64,000 nt of DNA, from assembly GCF_034140825.1 (NCBI RefSeq), contig NC_089037.1, positions 1,089,501 through 1,153,500 on the forward strand, in the 5' to 3' direction. Below the pieces are notes generated by a model. It worked only from the letters and a program-made list of their open reading frames with translations, did not search any database and was not told where the DNA came from. Shown piece after piece: positions 36,235 to 49,518 of the stretch. How positions within the stretch are numbered: position 1 is the stretch's first letter; each line of letters opens with the position of its first letter. The position numbers were made by a program, and so were the translations under genes. Source of the DNA: Oryza sativa Japonica Group (Eukaryota > Streptophyta > Magnoliopsida > Poales > Poaceae).

Positions 36235-38307
36235 TATGGATGACAGCATCAGCCAAAGCCATGGATTCAGTATTCAGACTTGAGCATGATGGATGGCCTG
36301 AAGGAGAGAGCATAGCACAAGAAGAAGAAGAACATCAAATCCAAGCAAAGAATCCGTGGATGCTGAATTCGCTGGGGCCATGCGGTTTCTATGGAGATCC
36401 ATTTCTTGCTGTCAAAAGGTAGCCGAGGAATGGATGGATAAACACTGACACATCTGCTGCCCAAAGCACAGCAATCTCTCACTCTGTCCGGTGTCTGCAC
36501 ACGAGTCCTTCCTGTTGGGCCCGTCCTGCCGATCCCTTCCCCCTGCCGGCATCCGAGAGAGCATCCAAGCATTTTACTGTCTTGGACCAGAATCCTGTGT
36601 TGCATGTAGCAGTAGTAGATGTAGAATGGAAATATGGAATGTTCAAATTTCACAAGATCTTTACAAGAATTTCGTCAGAGTTTGTCCGGACAAGTAAAGC
36701 AGAGTTGGAATTACTAATTCAGACGTACAATAGTTCATAAACAGTCCAGCAGGGCTGGTCCAACGTCATTAACGCTACTACTCCCAACAGAAACGGGAAA
36801 TGGCAGTTAGATTGGGAGTTGAATCGCAGTTGGATTGAGATATTCCCAACAGGAACACACAGCTACCAGTCAGAATAGAAGCCTCTAAAAATGCACTCCT
36901 AAGGCCTAAGATGAAGATGAGCTTTGTTTATACCCTCTCCAAGTCTCCATTCCTCTGCTGTCAATTGGACAACCTGTTCGTGTGGTTCTGAATTTGATGC
37001 TCCCGGTATATACAAGCTGTCGACCTGATTGACAGGTGCGTGCTTTCATTTTCTTTCATATACTCATTTGTTCCTTCCACGTATTCCCTTCATCCCAAAA
37101 TCTAAGGGATTTCGGACGGGTAAGACACTAGATTTTGGATATAGTGTCACATCCGTCCAAAATCTCTTATATTTTGGGACGGACAGAGGACTAATAACAC
37201 TGGTAACTTGTACCTGGAGGTTCGTAATTTTCTCCAACCTCCTTAGGCCTATTTGTCGCTCGAAGGTTGCAACTCTAGAATTTGCTACTCCTTATTATAT
37301 GATCATCTGCCACTGTTCGTAATATGATTTGCTTAACGGCGGTTTCACTCATGATTCGTCACCTTCGATGTGTTCTCTTTTTCTCTCTTTCTTTGATCAG
37401 ACAATTATTAGGGATTCGACCAAACTGGCTTTGGTTCATTGGAATCAATCTGGTGCCTATATCTCATACCCACCCAAACATATTTGACAACTGGGTGATG
37501 AAAATTTGATAAATTTCTTGAATGTCAAGGGCTCAGCACATCTGTCCTGTTTCTACCAGTTTCAGCTAATGATCAATTTGAAAATGATCTCCAGATTGAA
37601 AACAAAGGAAACTAAAAGTAATACATAAAACTCAGCAAATTATGTATGTAAATACCTTTTGGGTGGCAAAACCTATAATTGCAATGTTTGATAGCAAAAC
37701 ATGGATCTATCTTCTCTTCTCAACAGTTCATTGCTAGACTTCCCGCACTATGATCAACTTTGGAATATCAGTTGCTCAAGTTTACAGATGTTAACGAGGC
37801 CCAATGTCTACTACACATCCAGGCCCATCAGAGCTTGTATAAGCAATCCAGTGAACAGGAAGGTGTAAAAGGGAAAATACTCTGCCAAGGAACACAACAT
37901 TGCCCAGTATTGTCCAGGCTAAAAAAAGGTAGTAATGAACAATGTGTACCACTGGGGAGTCAGGAGGAAGCGTGCAAGGGGCTTTTTACCAGGAACAATA
38001 AACCAAAGCTGACATTATTACAAATAATCAAACAAATAATCAAAGCATATTTGTCCTTCAGTTTACAGAAGAAAACCTGTAGTTGCAGAATACTCCTGGG
38101 TCGCAGTACAGCAATTGCAGGAATTTGGGATGACGGGATGTTAGACTTTTTACAAACTATATATATCCCAGAATTTTTGTTGAGCTTTTTTCACATGAAA
38201 ACCAAGCAACCTACCTACAAAGAAATCCGTGGTTAAGATTTACATTTCTGTACTCACCAGTTTGAAGGAACAATTTGCAAGGGCACATTGGGGATCCCTG
38301 GACTGAT
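36233..38307. other. Intergenic, downstream of the TOM1-like gene
   Basis: About 2 kb without a supported gene. A GC-richer patch at 36240-36660 has open frames on both strands (128 codons on the minus strand) but no known domain. The right part should include the TOM1-like 3' UTR. A short palindromic element lies at 37084-37190. Confidence 0.45.
37084..37190. mobile_element. Short Stowaway-type palindrome
   Basis: About 107 bp, nearly all stem. CCCTTCATCCCAAAATCTAA at the left pairs with the complement of TTATATTTTGGGACGGACAG at the right. Its small size suggests a minimal MITE. Confidence 0.6.
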
Positions 38308-41300
38308 CTAATGGATTGGATGGTACTGTGTGATCCCCCGTTTAGGTGGTAGTTTCCTTAATATGAACAGCACCAAAGCTGAAGGTACAATCTCAACCAA
38401 CTGCCAAAGAGAAAATGAACGCTATCAACAAGCACTCAGTAAGTACAATTATTGGTCTAGACATATTCAAAATAACACGACAAAGAAATTGCTTTTGCAG
38501 TTTATTCTTGGCAAGCCATTTTTTAATGACCATTCTTACAAAAGCAAATAAATATGGCAGTGACTGTCTTGAGTCTCAATTACTTCATACAATCTGAATA
38601 TACTCCAACAGCAAAAGCATTTTGTAAACTCATTCGGCAAAATCAATATGCTATAGTTTGGAATGCTTATGCACAGATAAGCACATACAATTTCTGTGTT
38701 CTGCCAAATAAATAGCTTTCACTAGTTTCCTCTCTTGTTTTATACAATGTAGCAAAACCATTTTTCCTTGAGTCACATTCCCAACAGAATTTCAGTTCAG
38801 CTCTTTTTGTAAACACAATCACTTAATTAGGATATCAGCATACCCACCATGTGCCCCATGTTCCAATCAGGGTAAAAACAAGCAAAAGAAACATATCTTC
38901 CACAAGTCTATATCACATTCTAGCATTATCCCTTGTTTGACACCAGTTAAAATTATGTAAGAAATGATTTCCTCGATGTGAACATTCGAACATGGCAAAT
39001 TAAAATGACCAACACAGAGCCTCTAACATTAAACAACAATGACATTAGAGGAGATCAAGATATAAATGCCACGAGATAAACAAAAACAATGTATAAAACT
39101 ACAAGGTTGAGTACAAAGCAAGTGAACAGGAAGACATACCAAGTAGTAGAAGAAGTTTAGGATTGGATGGTTCAGAACATCAAGATCGGCTTCTTTATCA
39201 AACGCATTTAAGCACATCTGTAAGATGCTCTAATTAAGTGGAGTAATTAAAGTCTGAAGACCTCCCTAACATAATATTGACATAGGACGTACCATTACGC
39301 ATCTGATCAAGAAGCCAGAAAAGCATATGGTTGTCACATATCCAACCTATGAAAAAGTAGATGTGTTAGAAATGCAAATTATCTAAAGTATTAATTCTGG
39401 AATAGAAGCCAATGATAAAAGATAGTACCTCATTCAACTTTTTACGCCTTCCTTTTGATTCAACTGGAAAACGCTGTAACATCAGAAATAGCCTACAAAG
39501 ATAACCACAAAATTACACTAAGTAACATGCTATGAAAAGAATCACCGCAACCAGTACCCAATAACTGCACACCCACCCAGGCATGCCTACTTCCAATTTC
39601 CAAATAATCCAATATACAAAAGCTCATGGACATAACATGTGGGAAATAACTTCAGAAGCATACTAATTTCTTGTCCATAATTCAAAAGACAAACACCCAA
39701 AACAACAAAAATAAGAAAACCAAGGACAGCTTACCTCCCTCCATAGAGAAGAAATCCAAGGGCAGCAAATAAAGATGTCGCTGGCAAATAACTTTGTATT
39801 AGTAGAATAAATGATAAATTATCATGTATAACAAGAAAACTCAAAATTGCACTACGCCTGGTTTATCATGACTCAATGTATTTCCTTCATGTTCATTAAT
39901 ATTTAGGGGATGTGAGGAACTAAACGTACGCGAGAATTTTTTTAACTTATGATCAGATAGTTTTCCCATCTATCTCCAGCTATGATTTCCACAAGCTCTC
40001 ATTCAAAATAAAAAATCCATACTAACTGCAAGACAAGGCAAATTACACAAGATTTACCTGCAAAGAACATCTTAGACAAGATGACCATTGCTCGAACTGG
40101 TTTCCACCACAACGCCATCCAAAGTATTATCTGAAAATCATGCAAAGATCAGATCATTCCAAAAGTACTTCAAAAAGGAAAGGTAGCAAAACTTTGTGTA
40201 ATTCTATGTATTGAAATATGCTCTCAATACGGTAGAAATTTGTGAACATGTCCACACTGAAAAATGCTCTGAATGGCAAGTGGTAGGTTAATTTGACATC
40301 CATGCCCACCAAAATGTAGCACAACAGAAAGTGTACATCCAGGGAGTCCCCACAAGCTAACAGCCATCATTGTCTCCACAATAAAATAAACTATTTGTGC
40401 AATGATGAGTAATTGTACATTATGCAGTCAAGATTTAGTCAGTTGGAATCATGCTACGCTAACTAACTTATTTCGAGGGTTTTATGATAGTGTTTGCTTT
40501 ATTTTCTCTGTTTAACCTTTTTTCTGATAGCATACTATCAAACATAACAATTCAATTGGGACTCATCCAATCACTTTACATTATCAATGGATGATCCGTC
40601 CAGTAACAAGTTTTCCAATTGTCATGATAATGAGTTTCATGTATGAGTTTGTAGAGAGAAGCAATTATATCAACAGTAAGAAATGTGGATGGCAAAGTCA
40701 CCTGGATTGCATAGACCACTCCATTGATTGTATAAAAAGCTGGTCTGAGCCCATCAGTAGACATTGCCCGTGCCTAACAAATGCCATCATGAACCAATGA
40801 GAACAAAAACACCCATGGGACAAAACCAAAATATATCCAAGTAAAACTAACCTGATAGTAAATCTCAGCCCAGAAGAGCACTAACAGAGCATAGGTTGTG
40901 AAGAATGCAAGCCCCGGAAAATCAATGAGCACATGTTGAAATACCTACAATGCCATATGGTTACGCATCATTCCTACTTTGCACCTTCGAAAAAAATTGC
41001 AGAAACAAGTCAGAGAAACATAAACTGTTCCCCCCACAAACCTCAGGCTGCACAAGTTGCACATCTCGTCGGAGCACAAACACGATTGACCGCACTGAAA
41101 CAAACCAGTCCAAAATCATAAACTGAAGTTCCGAAAAAGCTAGCATGTATCAATGAAGCAGTGGCAAAGTGCAAAAGTATGCTCACCTCCATTCACAATA
41201 AAGTTCATGAAATGGAACACCTTCTGTGTCGTCCATCCGTACTCAGGTACTCTACATTCGATTCTGATCAATTGGACCTGCAAAAATTCTCCCAAAAGTG

Positions 41301-41670
41301 CAAACGACTCAAATGAGACTGATGCCCATGTCTCCATCACTATACAATTCAAGCATACGGTAAGCTACAAAGTTCCCGCACAAAACATCAGCTTAAATCA
41401 AATCTAAGCCCTCGATCGAGACAATTAAAGACGAAACTTCCAAACTGCTCGGCTACACGACCCAATATCCTCCCCTATTATTAGCCCATGTTTTTCAAAA
41501 CCTAAATCGATTCTAACGTGTCCCGTAGGGCTAGGGCTTACCAGCGCGACGAACGAGACGGCGCCGTATAGCGTGGCGAGGGCGTGGAAGGAGCGGTCCT
41601 GCCACATCGGCGAGTTGTTCACGTCGTTCCACCAGTCCGGTGCCACCGCCGCCGCCGTCGAAGCCGCCAT
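38308..41670 (-). CDS. TOM1/TOM3-family membrane protein (THH1/TOM)
   Basis: A seven-pass membrane protein of the family whose Arabidopsis members TOM1 and TOM3 sit in the vacuolar membrane and support tobamovirus replication. Eleven exons on the minus strand give 281 aa: 41542-41670, 41187-41277, 41042-41094, 40852-40944, 40702-40773, 40058-40130, 39735-39780, 39429-39492, 39293-39346, 39140-39217, 38308-38400. Family motifs are [66 protein letters not shown] and the end [20 protein letters not shown]. All eleven exons keep phase, and the length is normal for the family. The start is the first ATG, before [13 protein letters not shown]; in-frame GTG codons lie further upstream. The native role in the plant is not well understood. 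Confidence 0.95.
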
Positions 41671-42280
41671 GGCCGCACCCACCACAACCACCACCACCTC
41701 CTCGCCAATCAGGGGCGCGCCGGAGGCAGCAGAATCAAATCAAAATTCAGGGCTACGAGATGCGGCGCGCAAGGCGTGATGCGTGCGAGAGGATTGCGAA
41801 GGTTTCGACGCAATCAACAGAAATTTTATCGAAAAGCGAGTGGATTCTGGATTGGGGATTGGGGATTTCGGGAAATCGGCGTCGATTTCGTCAGCGTGGG
41901 AGCCTTGCGGGAAAGGGGAAAGGAGCCTTTGCCGTGCGGTGAGGAGGAGATCGGCCAAGTTTTTTCCGGTTTTTTTCTCATCCGTGTTCAGGGCTTCAGG
42001 CCAATATGCTACTCGAGGCGTCGTCACGGCCCATGTAAACATATGGGCCGAAATTTTAGTTTTTTAATTTACAGCCTATACACACGTGAATTGGAGTAGA
42101 ACGTGAGGAGATGAGCTTATACATGAACACCACAAAAACCACCTGATTTTAGTTTGAAACCTCAAAGATAGATTGAATTCTTATGCTCAAACGTTCGTGT
42201 GTGTTATGATTTTTGAGAGTGGAATTTCTGAATCGAGTGCCTATATATCTGATAAAGTTGGAAGAGTGAACTCAGGGTGT

Positions 42281-42418
42281 GATTAGTTCACACTAAAATT
42301 GAAAGTTTGGTTGAAATTGGAATGATGTAATAGAAAAGTTAGAAGTGTGTGTAGAAAAGTTTTGATGTGATGAAAAAGTTAGAAGTTCAAATAAAAAGTT
42401 TGTAACTAAAATCGGTCC
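42281..42418. mobile_element. Small MITE related to 26901-27048
   Basis: About 138 bp from GGGTGTGATTAGTTC to GTAACTAAAATCGGTCC. It carries the family's GAAAGTTTGGTTG and GATGTGATGAAAAAG motifs, and its ends are more diverged than in the copy at 26.9 kb. Confidence 0.55.
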
Positions 42419-42801
42419 TCAATTTTGAACTGAAGAGCTCGAAGCTAGTAGTAAGCCTTTTAATTTTAGGGTCACTATTGTTGGCGGCTGAGTTTTGGCA
42501 GCTGGTGGCCTGGTGTATGTTCCGCAGGCTCCACGAACACCATCATGCTCCCGTCCTATTCCCAGGCTTTTTCTCTCTGTGGTGGCTGGAGTAGTACTAT
42601 CCATCAAATCATCGTGCAGATGCAGCCAGCAGTGGAGAATATTTAAACTGGCATAACCACAATCACCAACGACCAAACCTAGCTGCTGCTAGCTATAGCT
42701 ACGAGCACAAGAAGATACCCTGGCTGGCATCCCATTCGTTGCTATACTCACACGGAGGAACATCATCACATGAATTGTCCATGGAAACCCGATTCTCAGA
42801 A

Positions 42802-42826
42802 TTATCCATATTTATGAATTTAACTA
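42802..42826 (+). repeat. 25 bp direct repeat, left copy
   Basis: Identical to 43089-43113. It is too long for a normal MITE target duplication, so it suggests a break-repair or local duplication event around the element. Confidence 0.85.
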
Positions 42827-42827
42827 C

Positions 42828-43075
42828 GGCTGTATTTAGATCCAAAGTTTGGATCCAAACTTCAGTCATTTTCCATCACATCAATCTGTCATACAGACAC
42901 AACTTTTCAGTCACATATCTCCAATTTCAAACTTTGGTTGTGTTTAGTTCAGCGCAAAGTTTGTATTTTGGTTGAAATTAGAGATGATGTGACTGAAAAG
43001 TTGTGTATGTATGACAGGTTGATGTGATAGAAAAGGACTGAAGTTTAGATCCAAACTTTGGAACTAAACACAGCC
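42828..43075. mobile_element. Palindromic MITE within a 25 bp direct repeat
   Basis: A 248 bp element with long near-perfect arms: GGCTGTATTTAGATCCAAAG at the left and the complement of CTTTGGAACTAAACACAGCC at the right, continuing through GATGTGACTGAAAAGTTGTG. It is flanked by TAC (42825-42827, 43076-43078). A 25 bp copy of flanking DNA occurs at 42802-42826 and 43089-43113. Confidence 0.75.
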
Positions 43076-43088
43076 TACTAACCAGTAT

Positions 43089-43113
43089 TTATCCATATTT
43101 ATGAATTTAACTA
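43089..43113 (+). repeat. 25 bp direct repeat, right copy
   Basis: Identical to 42802-42826. Thirteen bases separate it from the right end of the MITE. Confidence 0.85.
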
Positions 43114-43507
43114 GTAGTATTTAATAGAGACATCAATACGATGTTGGTATATTAGAAACAAAAAAATACTACTTTTAAAAAACGATATTCGATCAATTGG
43201 CTTTAGTTTCGGGCCCATTGACAATTTGCAGATCGACAGAGAGTACGTACGTACACAGAGCCTGGCTTTCCATTGTGTAACCCGTAAAGGGCGCCACTAC
43301 TCATTCGATATTGCCACACTGACTGACTGACTTTAGCATCTGCTACTACTACTACTCCATGGACACACAGCACACTACCTGACCTGTCACCACGGCGCCG
43401 AGCACAAGAGAGAACACACAATGATGATCACACACACTCGATCGATCTCACTGCTACTAGTAGTAGTAGTAGTACGCGTGCAATGCGAGGCGGGCATGGG
43501 AATTTTT

Positions 43508-45034
43508 TTACATGATGGAGCAGGCGTTGACGTCGTCGTCGTTGAAGAGGTTGCTGACGGGGTCGGCGCCGCGGTGGGGCTCCGGGAGGTGGCCGTGCTT
43601 GTCGCCGTTGTAGCCGTGGCGGTAGTAGTTGTAGCTGGGGCGGAAGGACTCCTCGTCGTGGAAGTAGTCCTTGGCCGACGTGAAGTAGAGCGGCAGGTCT
43701 GGGTTTGGCCAGAACTCCGCCTTCTTCCCCGCCCGCCTCACCTCCTTCAGCACCCGCTGCCTCTCCACGTACCCCGTCACCGTCACCTTCTCCATCTCCA
43801 ACTCCACCTCCACCGAATCAACCCCTACATGCATGCAAATTTCACCAAATTAAGCCATGTTTAGTTGCTCCAAAATGACAAAAGTTATACTGTTTTGGAG
43901 CACTTTTTATCAATATGAATCGAAGCCATAGTAGTAAAAATTGGCAATTTAACATTTGTCATTTGGAAGTCTAGAGTAGCAAATTTTATCAAAAAAGCAC
44001 GTTGGGAGCCGTGCTCTCTCTCTCTTTGCTAGTAAAATGACAAAACTTTACCATGCATCTATGCACCAATTAGTAAAACTTCAATGCCAAATTTTTTACC
44101 GCCAAAACTTTTGCCAAAAAAATTTGTCACAACAAATTGATCTAAACCCTTAGTTGCCAAGATTCAAAAACTTTTTATGATAATTGAGATTTGCAAACTA
44201 TACCTCTGAGCTTCATGAGAGCATGCTTCACGACCCTCTCGCAGCCTGAGCAGCACATCCGAACCTTGAGCTCCACTGTCTGGGGGAAAACAGAGGAGAC
44301 AACCGTTCATATTTTACTGTATGTACTCGCATGCAGCAATTCAATCAATCGCACGCATGAATGATACATACACCTACTGTAGTATTTTGCTACTGGTACG
44401 AGTACATTTTTACTGTCTCCAACACCGGCGCATGCGGCAAGCCGAGGGAAAAGTTTCCCTTGTCCTATGTAAGTTGCCCTTTTTTTTTCCTTCAACCTTT
44501 TATCGCTCTCTTTTTCGCACGCATGCATGAGCTTGGTTTCGCGGGCTGTTCTAGACAGCAACGTGCACAGCAGCACAGATTATCGCTACGAGCATATGCT
44601 AGGAAATTAATTAGCGTTAAGCTAGGAGACAGCATCAGAAGTGGCGGACAAAAATCTGAGGAGAATAATCTGAACACGACTAGTCGCAATCGCAATATCG
44701 CATAAACAAGCTAGCTTGCAAATACGTATTCATCTGAACAAAGAATATGTCCGTCTTCTGCATGCGTAGCATAGCTAAACAGAGGAAGCGAGGAACAGAG
44801 CAAGCAAAGCAAGAACGAACGAGCAAGCTGAAGAAGAACAAATACCTGCAGTGACAGTGGCCTGCTCCTGCCCATCCTGCGTCCGGCGAGGCCACCCTCG
44901 TAGTAGTAGGTGTTGGTGCTCGTCGGGTGGCTGCTGTAGTAGTACGCGCCGGCGCGGTGGCCGTGCCGGTGGCCGCCGGTGGGGGAGAAGCAGCAGTAGA
45001 GGAACGACGACAGCGCGGAGGAGACGGTCGACAT
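43508..45034 (-). CDS. Heavy-metal-associated isoprenylated protein (HIPP)
   Basis: A small plant metallochaperone-like protein. Three exons on the minus strand give 193 aa: 44846-45034, 44204-44279, 43508-43824. After a Tyr/His-rich N-terminal stretch (HRHGHRAG, TNTYYYEGG), which could itself bind metal, comes an HMA domain at about residues 64-130. It has the metal-binding MCCSGC (MxCxxC, 71-76) and the fold segments GVDSVEVELEMEKVTVTGYV and VLKEVRRAGKKAEFW. The C-terminus CSIM is a CaaX box expected to be farnesylated, placing the protein at membranes. The tail between is His/Tyr-rich (YNYYRHGYNGDKHGH). Length and intron positions are ordinary for HIPPs. Family members are tied to copper, zinc or cadmium handling and stress responses; which metal is unknown here. 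Confidence 0.94.
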
Positions 45035-48000
45035 GGCCGGCAGCTCACCGCCGCACCAAATTATACCACCGGAAAAGAGACAGTGGAGTGCACGGCAAGC
45101 TCGAGCAAAGCTTAAGCTAAGCTAAGCTGAGCTGAGCTAACCTCTCGCTGCAGGTTAACCTGAATCTTAGCCAAGAGGGTTAATCTTCTGCTTGCTGCTT
45201 CAGCTGTAACTGCAAGGAGAACAAAACAAAAATGCTCAAAGTGTTTTCTTGCTTCTGCTACTACTTCTGCTTTTATTCTCCTCGATCACTGCTACTGCCT
45301 TGCTCGATGGTGCAATGGTTTTATACTTTTTTATAGGCTTTTTTTTGGGGGAGGAAGAGGAGAAGAGGGTGTTGCAGTGGCAGTGTAGTGTAGAACCCTT
45401 GCCTTTCCCCCTCATTTTATTGCTTGAAATGGGGGTGAAAGGGGGCCCCCGGTTTGTGAGGAAAGGGCGTAGGATTGATCCAGTACACCTGTTCTGCCAC
45501 ATCATCCGTGGATTAATCCTTGGAATCTTGTTACAGGTAAGTACTAATTATGCTAGAAAAAGAGAGACGAGTATTCTCAAGATGCAGGGAAATGAGCTGG
45601 CGAATGATGCTCGTGTCTAGCCTTTTTGCATCAGAACGGACACGAATGGCAGCGAGTGTCTTTTGGTGAAGTTCACATTTCAGCGTTCCCGTTTCTTCAT
45701 GTTTCTTTACAAATTACAATACCAATTGTCCAACAACAGAACAATGGTCGGAAATTCAGAATCACGCATGCAAGGTGTCATTTTTTTTCCCTTTCGAAAC
45801 TCACGCTCGATTGCAACGCCTACTAAACACTCAGAGACACTGTCACTGCAAAGCGTGGGAGACAAGAGATTATGTAAATGCAGGCTTATCAAGTGTTTAG
45901 TATCAAGAGTGTTTAGTGACTGATTTCTCTGCAAAAACGAAGTGTTTGCTTAGTGATTGACCGGCTGAGAGAAGTGGTGCAGAAGGCAGGAAAAGTGTTT
46001 GTTGGAGGAATATATGTCAGGTTTGGGAGGAAAGGCAAAGTTCTCTGAAATATTCTAAAAAATCTCGCGACTCTTTTTTTCTTCTCTTCTTCAGATTTCA
46101 AGCCAGTGTCGCTTTGGAACGAGTTCCAAAGCTCGTGCCTCCCTCAATGATATTATGCCTTGTGCTTATTCTGTCCAAGCTTTTGTACGCAGGGCATGCA
46201 CCACTGTTGCATGTGCTCTTAACTTAGCAATCTCTGTGACTCTCAGAGGAATTTTTTCCTTGCTTTCTCTGTGTAATTTTATCCTGTCTGTTTGGTTTCT
46301 GAATTTTGCTGCCGTGTTTATTCCAGCTTTGGAACCTCTCACAGTGTTGATGCAATAATAGTGCTTTTATCAGAGCATCTAGCTATCTTAGGTAGTCTTT
46401 TTTTTTCTTGTGAAATAATTGAGTTGACAAGACAAGTTGGCAATGCTAAAACAGTTGTTAGTGGCTGAATTAGCATAGGATGGTCACAGTTCATACCTCG
46501 GTGCAAAAACTAATGTCGAATCGTTTGCTCACGTATGCTTAATTAGCTAGTGACTACTAGCATTCCAGCAATGCGTTTATCAGGAAATGCGCTACACGTA
46601 ATCGAATTGAACGTAGTGCAACTTGACATGCGGTGCCGGGAATTCATGCGGCGAACATGTGCTATGTGATCAAGCTATAGTCCATTAATTTGATTGATCT
46701 CACCTACATGATGAAATATTTGAAGCCTCAATGGTCAAACTGTTAAGAATAGTGCCTGCCTTATCTGATGATTATAATAAGCGCAGCTGCAAATTCTTTC
46801 GGCTATGGCCTCGTCCTCATTATGCCAACTAATTAAGCAACTTAAACCTAAAGCTGCTCTTTTGACCAGTGTTTTCCTGTCTTGGTTTGATTTAATCAGG
46901 GGCCTGTCCCATGTCTCCCATTTCATGTTTCTTCAGCTTGATATCTTATTCAGATTACACTGAGCAGAGCCATCCGATTATCTTTTAAATTTTTGGTGAA
47001 AGATTTATGCCTTGTCAACTTTAAGTACCAACCATCGATTCCTAATTTCTTATTGCGCACTATAATCATTGTACATCTCTCCCTCAGGCTTCCATTTGAG
47101 TTAGTGTATTCAGCTTGATCAGTAATGGGGTATAATTTTTGAATGAAAGTAATGGGGTATAATTGGTTCTGATGGATGGTCCCTTTCTTTTTTCTTTGAG
47201 ATGCTGGATGGATGGTCCGCTGAGTGAACTTGAAATGATGGGATTTGGGTTATTTTTGGATGTACGAATGGTTCTTTCATGGCAAAGTTGTTGAAAGGAC
47301 TTAGATAATATATACAGCCTTTGAAAGTACTTATTCTTGTAGGCACCTAATTTAAACTTTAGCTTTATTAAAATAAAGGAGAGAACAAATTTCAGCTTGG
47401 TGTTAGTCATATGAAAAATGGAAGAAATTGCAATGGTGAAACTGGGATTTGCTAAAACATGAACAGTCAGGTGATGGAGAAGAACAAAAGGGAATTTTGA
47501 AGATAAAAATCTGTGTATTTCACAAAAAAAAAGGTGGTAATGGAGAAGATATGTCTATGTTAAGGATAATTATTCTGATAAACTTTAGGTAGAATCCAAA
47601 TTGATGTTACCTTTTTTTCCCCATGGAATAAAGTACTTCTTAGGTGGTTAATAACAATTTGGTAGGATATTTTTAAAAAGAACGTTCTTGATATTTTTTT
47701 GCAAGAGAAGATAGAGACAAAGTTACTTTGTTGAAAAAGTTTTCCAATCCTTTTTTCTTGTTTCTTTTTTTCTGAAAGAAATATTTTTCCTGTCTTTTTC
47801 CTAATATATTCTCTGCTTTATCGTTTCCACGACAGGTATGTTAAAACTTCCACTGTGGATGCAGTACTGTAAAAATCTTTAGGAAATTTCATTTTGGCAT
47901 TCAATATACTTTTCTTTTCCAGTAAGTAATTTTTAAGTTGTATCTGAAGGTAAGCAAACTATTATTTCGAATGGAATGCAGTGCCATGCTGGAATCAGAT

Positions 48001-49029
48001 CTAAACACAAAGTCAGATTTAGAGGAAAAGCCAGTGCTTTTCTGAACAAACACAAGTACTGTGTGTCAGGGCAGAACACTGGAAGAGAACTGCACCTCAA
48101 AGGTGCAAAGTAACGTATCCTAAAAGCTGAGAATATCAAAAGCAAGAAAAACTTGCTTACTGCTGAAGTTGAGCTCACAAGACACTACAATCTGCAATTG
48201 AAGGGGTCGATAGTAAAACAAGATGGAAGTTCACTGCCTCTGCAAGTCTACATCTTAAAAATATCAAACTGCCAACTCTCTGCTTTACAAGACTATAGTA
48301 GTCTAGTAGATAAACTTCAGTCCTTTTTAAGTTGCTGTACTCCTATTAAGTTGAAAGTTGCTGTACTCTTGAAACACCTTTTCGTTTTATGTACAGTGAA
48401 AGTTCAAGGAATAAGCATAAGTAGCCTGCTCCTGTTGCTGAACTGTTTTACTGTAGGACATGAGATGCAGATATGCAAAATTCAGGAGTCTTTCAATGTT
48501 TTTTTTAAAAAAAAACACATATATTAAAATATACTCCACAAATGTTTGCTTACCTGAAAAACCTTGAGAAAACCACCTGCCGACTACCGTTACGTTCAGT
48601 AAATTACCATCTTCTATCCACTTGCAATATTCGACGATACCAGATAGAAAGCGAGGCACATGACCAGTTCACCTTACCACCCATTTCAACTTGCTCGAAT
48701 ATTTGGCAACATAGCTAAAGGCGTCGCGATCGAATTAAGTAAAATCAAAAACACCCCCTAGCCAATTCCATCCATGCACGCATATGCATTCATCTGCATC
48801 GCCATATGTCTCTCTCTCTCTCCTGCTATGAGAAATTGAGAATGGCATCCATTCCCTTATCCATCATCCAGAAGCAGCTAGCGACCAGTGTGCTAGCTAC
48901 TCTCCTCACTCTAGCTAGCTGCTGCTCCATACCGCGGGCGCAGCACAAATGCAGCTGAATGGGTCGAATTCGAGTAGCAGCAGCAGTAGTCAGTAGTGCA
49001 GGTGAGAAAGAAAGAGAGAAAGCGCGCCG

Positions 49030-49030
<1 letters not shown>
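45035..49030. other. Long intergenic region upstream of the HIPP gene
   Basis: About 4 kb without a supported coding gene. The first few hundred bases are the HIPP leader and promoter, with tandem GCTAAGCTGAGCT near 45115-45140 and a possible TATA (CCTATAAAAAAG on the minus strand) near 45327-45338. Open frames at 45249-45620, 46155-46358 and 48153-48527 have no known motifs. A T/A tract lies near 48499-48515. Confidence 0.45.
46111..46132. repeat. 22 bp perfect palindrome
   Basis: GCTTTGGAAC, then GA, then GTTCCAAAGC: a hairpin with 10 bp arms and a 2 bp centre. The half-site GCTTTGGAAC recurs at about 46325. Confidence 0.8.

Positions 49031-49062
<32 letters not shown>
49031..49062 (+). 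repeat. Run of 32 consecutive G
   Basis: An uninterrupted homopolymer (read G49031 to G49062) in a GC-rich flank. It could form G-quadruplexes, and the true length is uncertain because such runs are hard to sequence. Confidence 0.9.
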
Positions 49063-49065
<3 letters not shown>

Positions 49066-49518
49066 GGTGACAGTACCCGCGGCGTGGTGATGCCGGGGGG
49101 ATTCGGATAGCAACGAATTTACACGGCGGCTCGTGAGATTCCCGGCGCACTAGCCGGCAGCCTCGCCGGCCGGGGGAATATTAATGTTTTGACGACACCA
49201 TCACCATGGCAAGGCTGGCGGCGTGTACACGCTTTATGCCGTCGTCGTCTCGATCGTACATACCCGGCTCGGCGGATTATTCCTTGGCTACTAAGCAAAG
49301 CAGGAAACCCCGGGAATTTGTTCAGGCGGAGGCGATGAGATTGATCGACTGATCTGATCTGATCGGATCACGAGCTGAAAGCACGGTTAGCGGCGACGTC
49401 GACAGCAACACATCAGCAGCAGCTGCCCGAAGATGATGCTCATGCTCATGCTCCCCACGCGTAACTGGGCCTGAATTTCATCTGCATTTCTCGGCCCAGT
49501 CCAACTGAAGTACGTAGT
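49063..49518. other. Intergenic, no gene seen
   Basis: GC-rich DNA between the G run and the nested mobile structure. No frame has a recognisable product. Short tandem TGATC/GATCTGATC motifs lie near 49350. Confidence 0.5.

Noticed and set aside
36267-36653. 128-codon minus-strand frame
   Set aside because: No domain, overlaps open frames on the other strand, and nothing suggests a transcript.
43421-43864. 147-codon plus-strand Val/His-rich frame
   Set aside because: Antisense shadow of HIPP exon 3.
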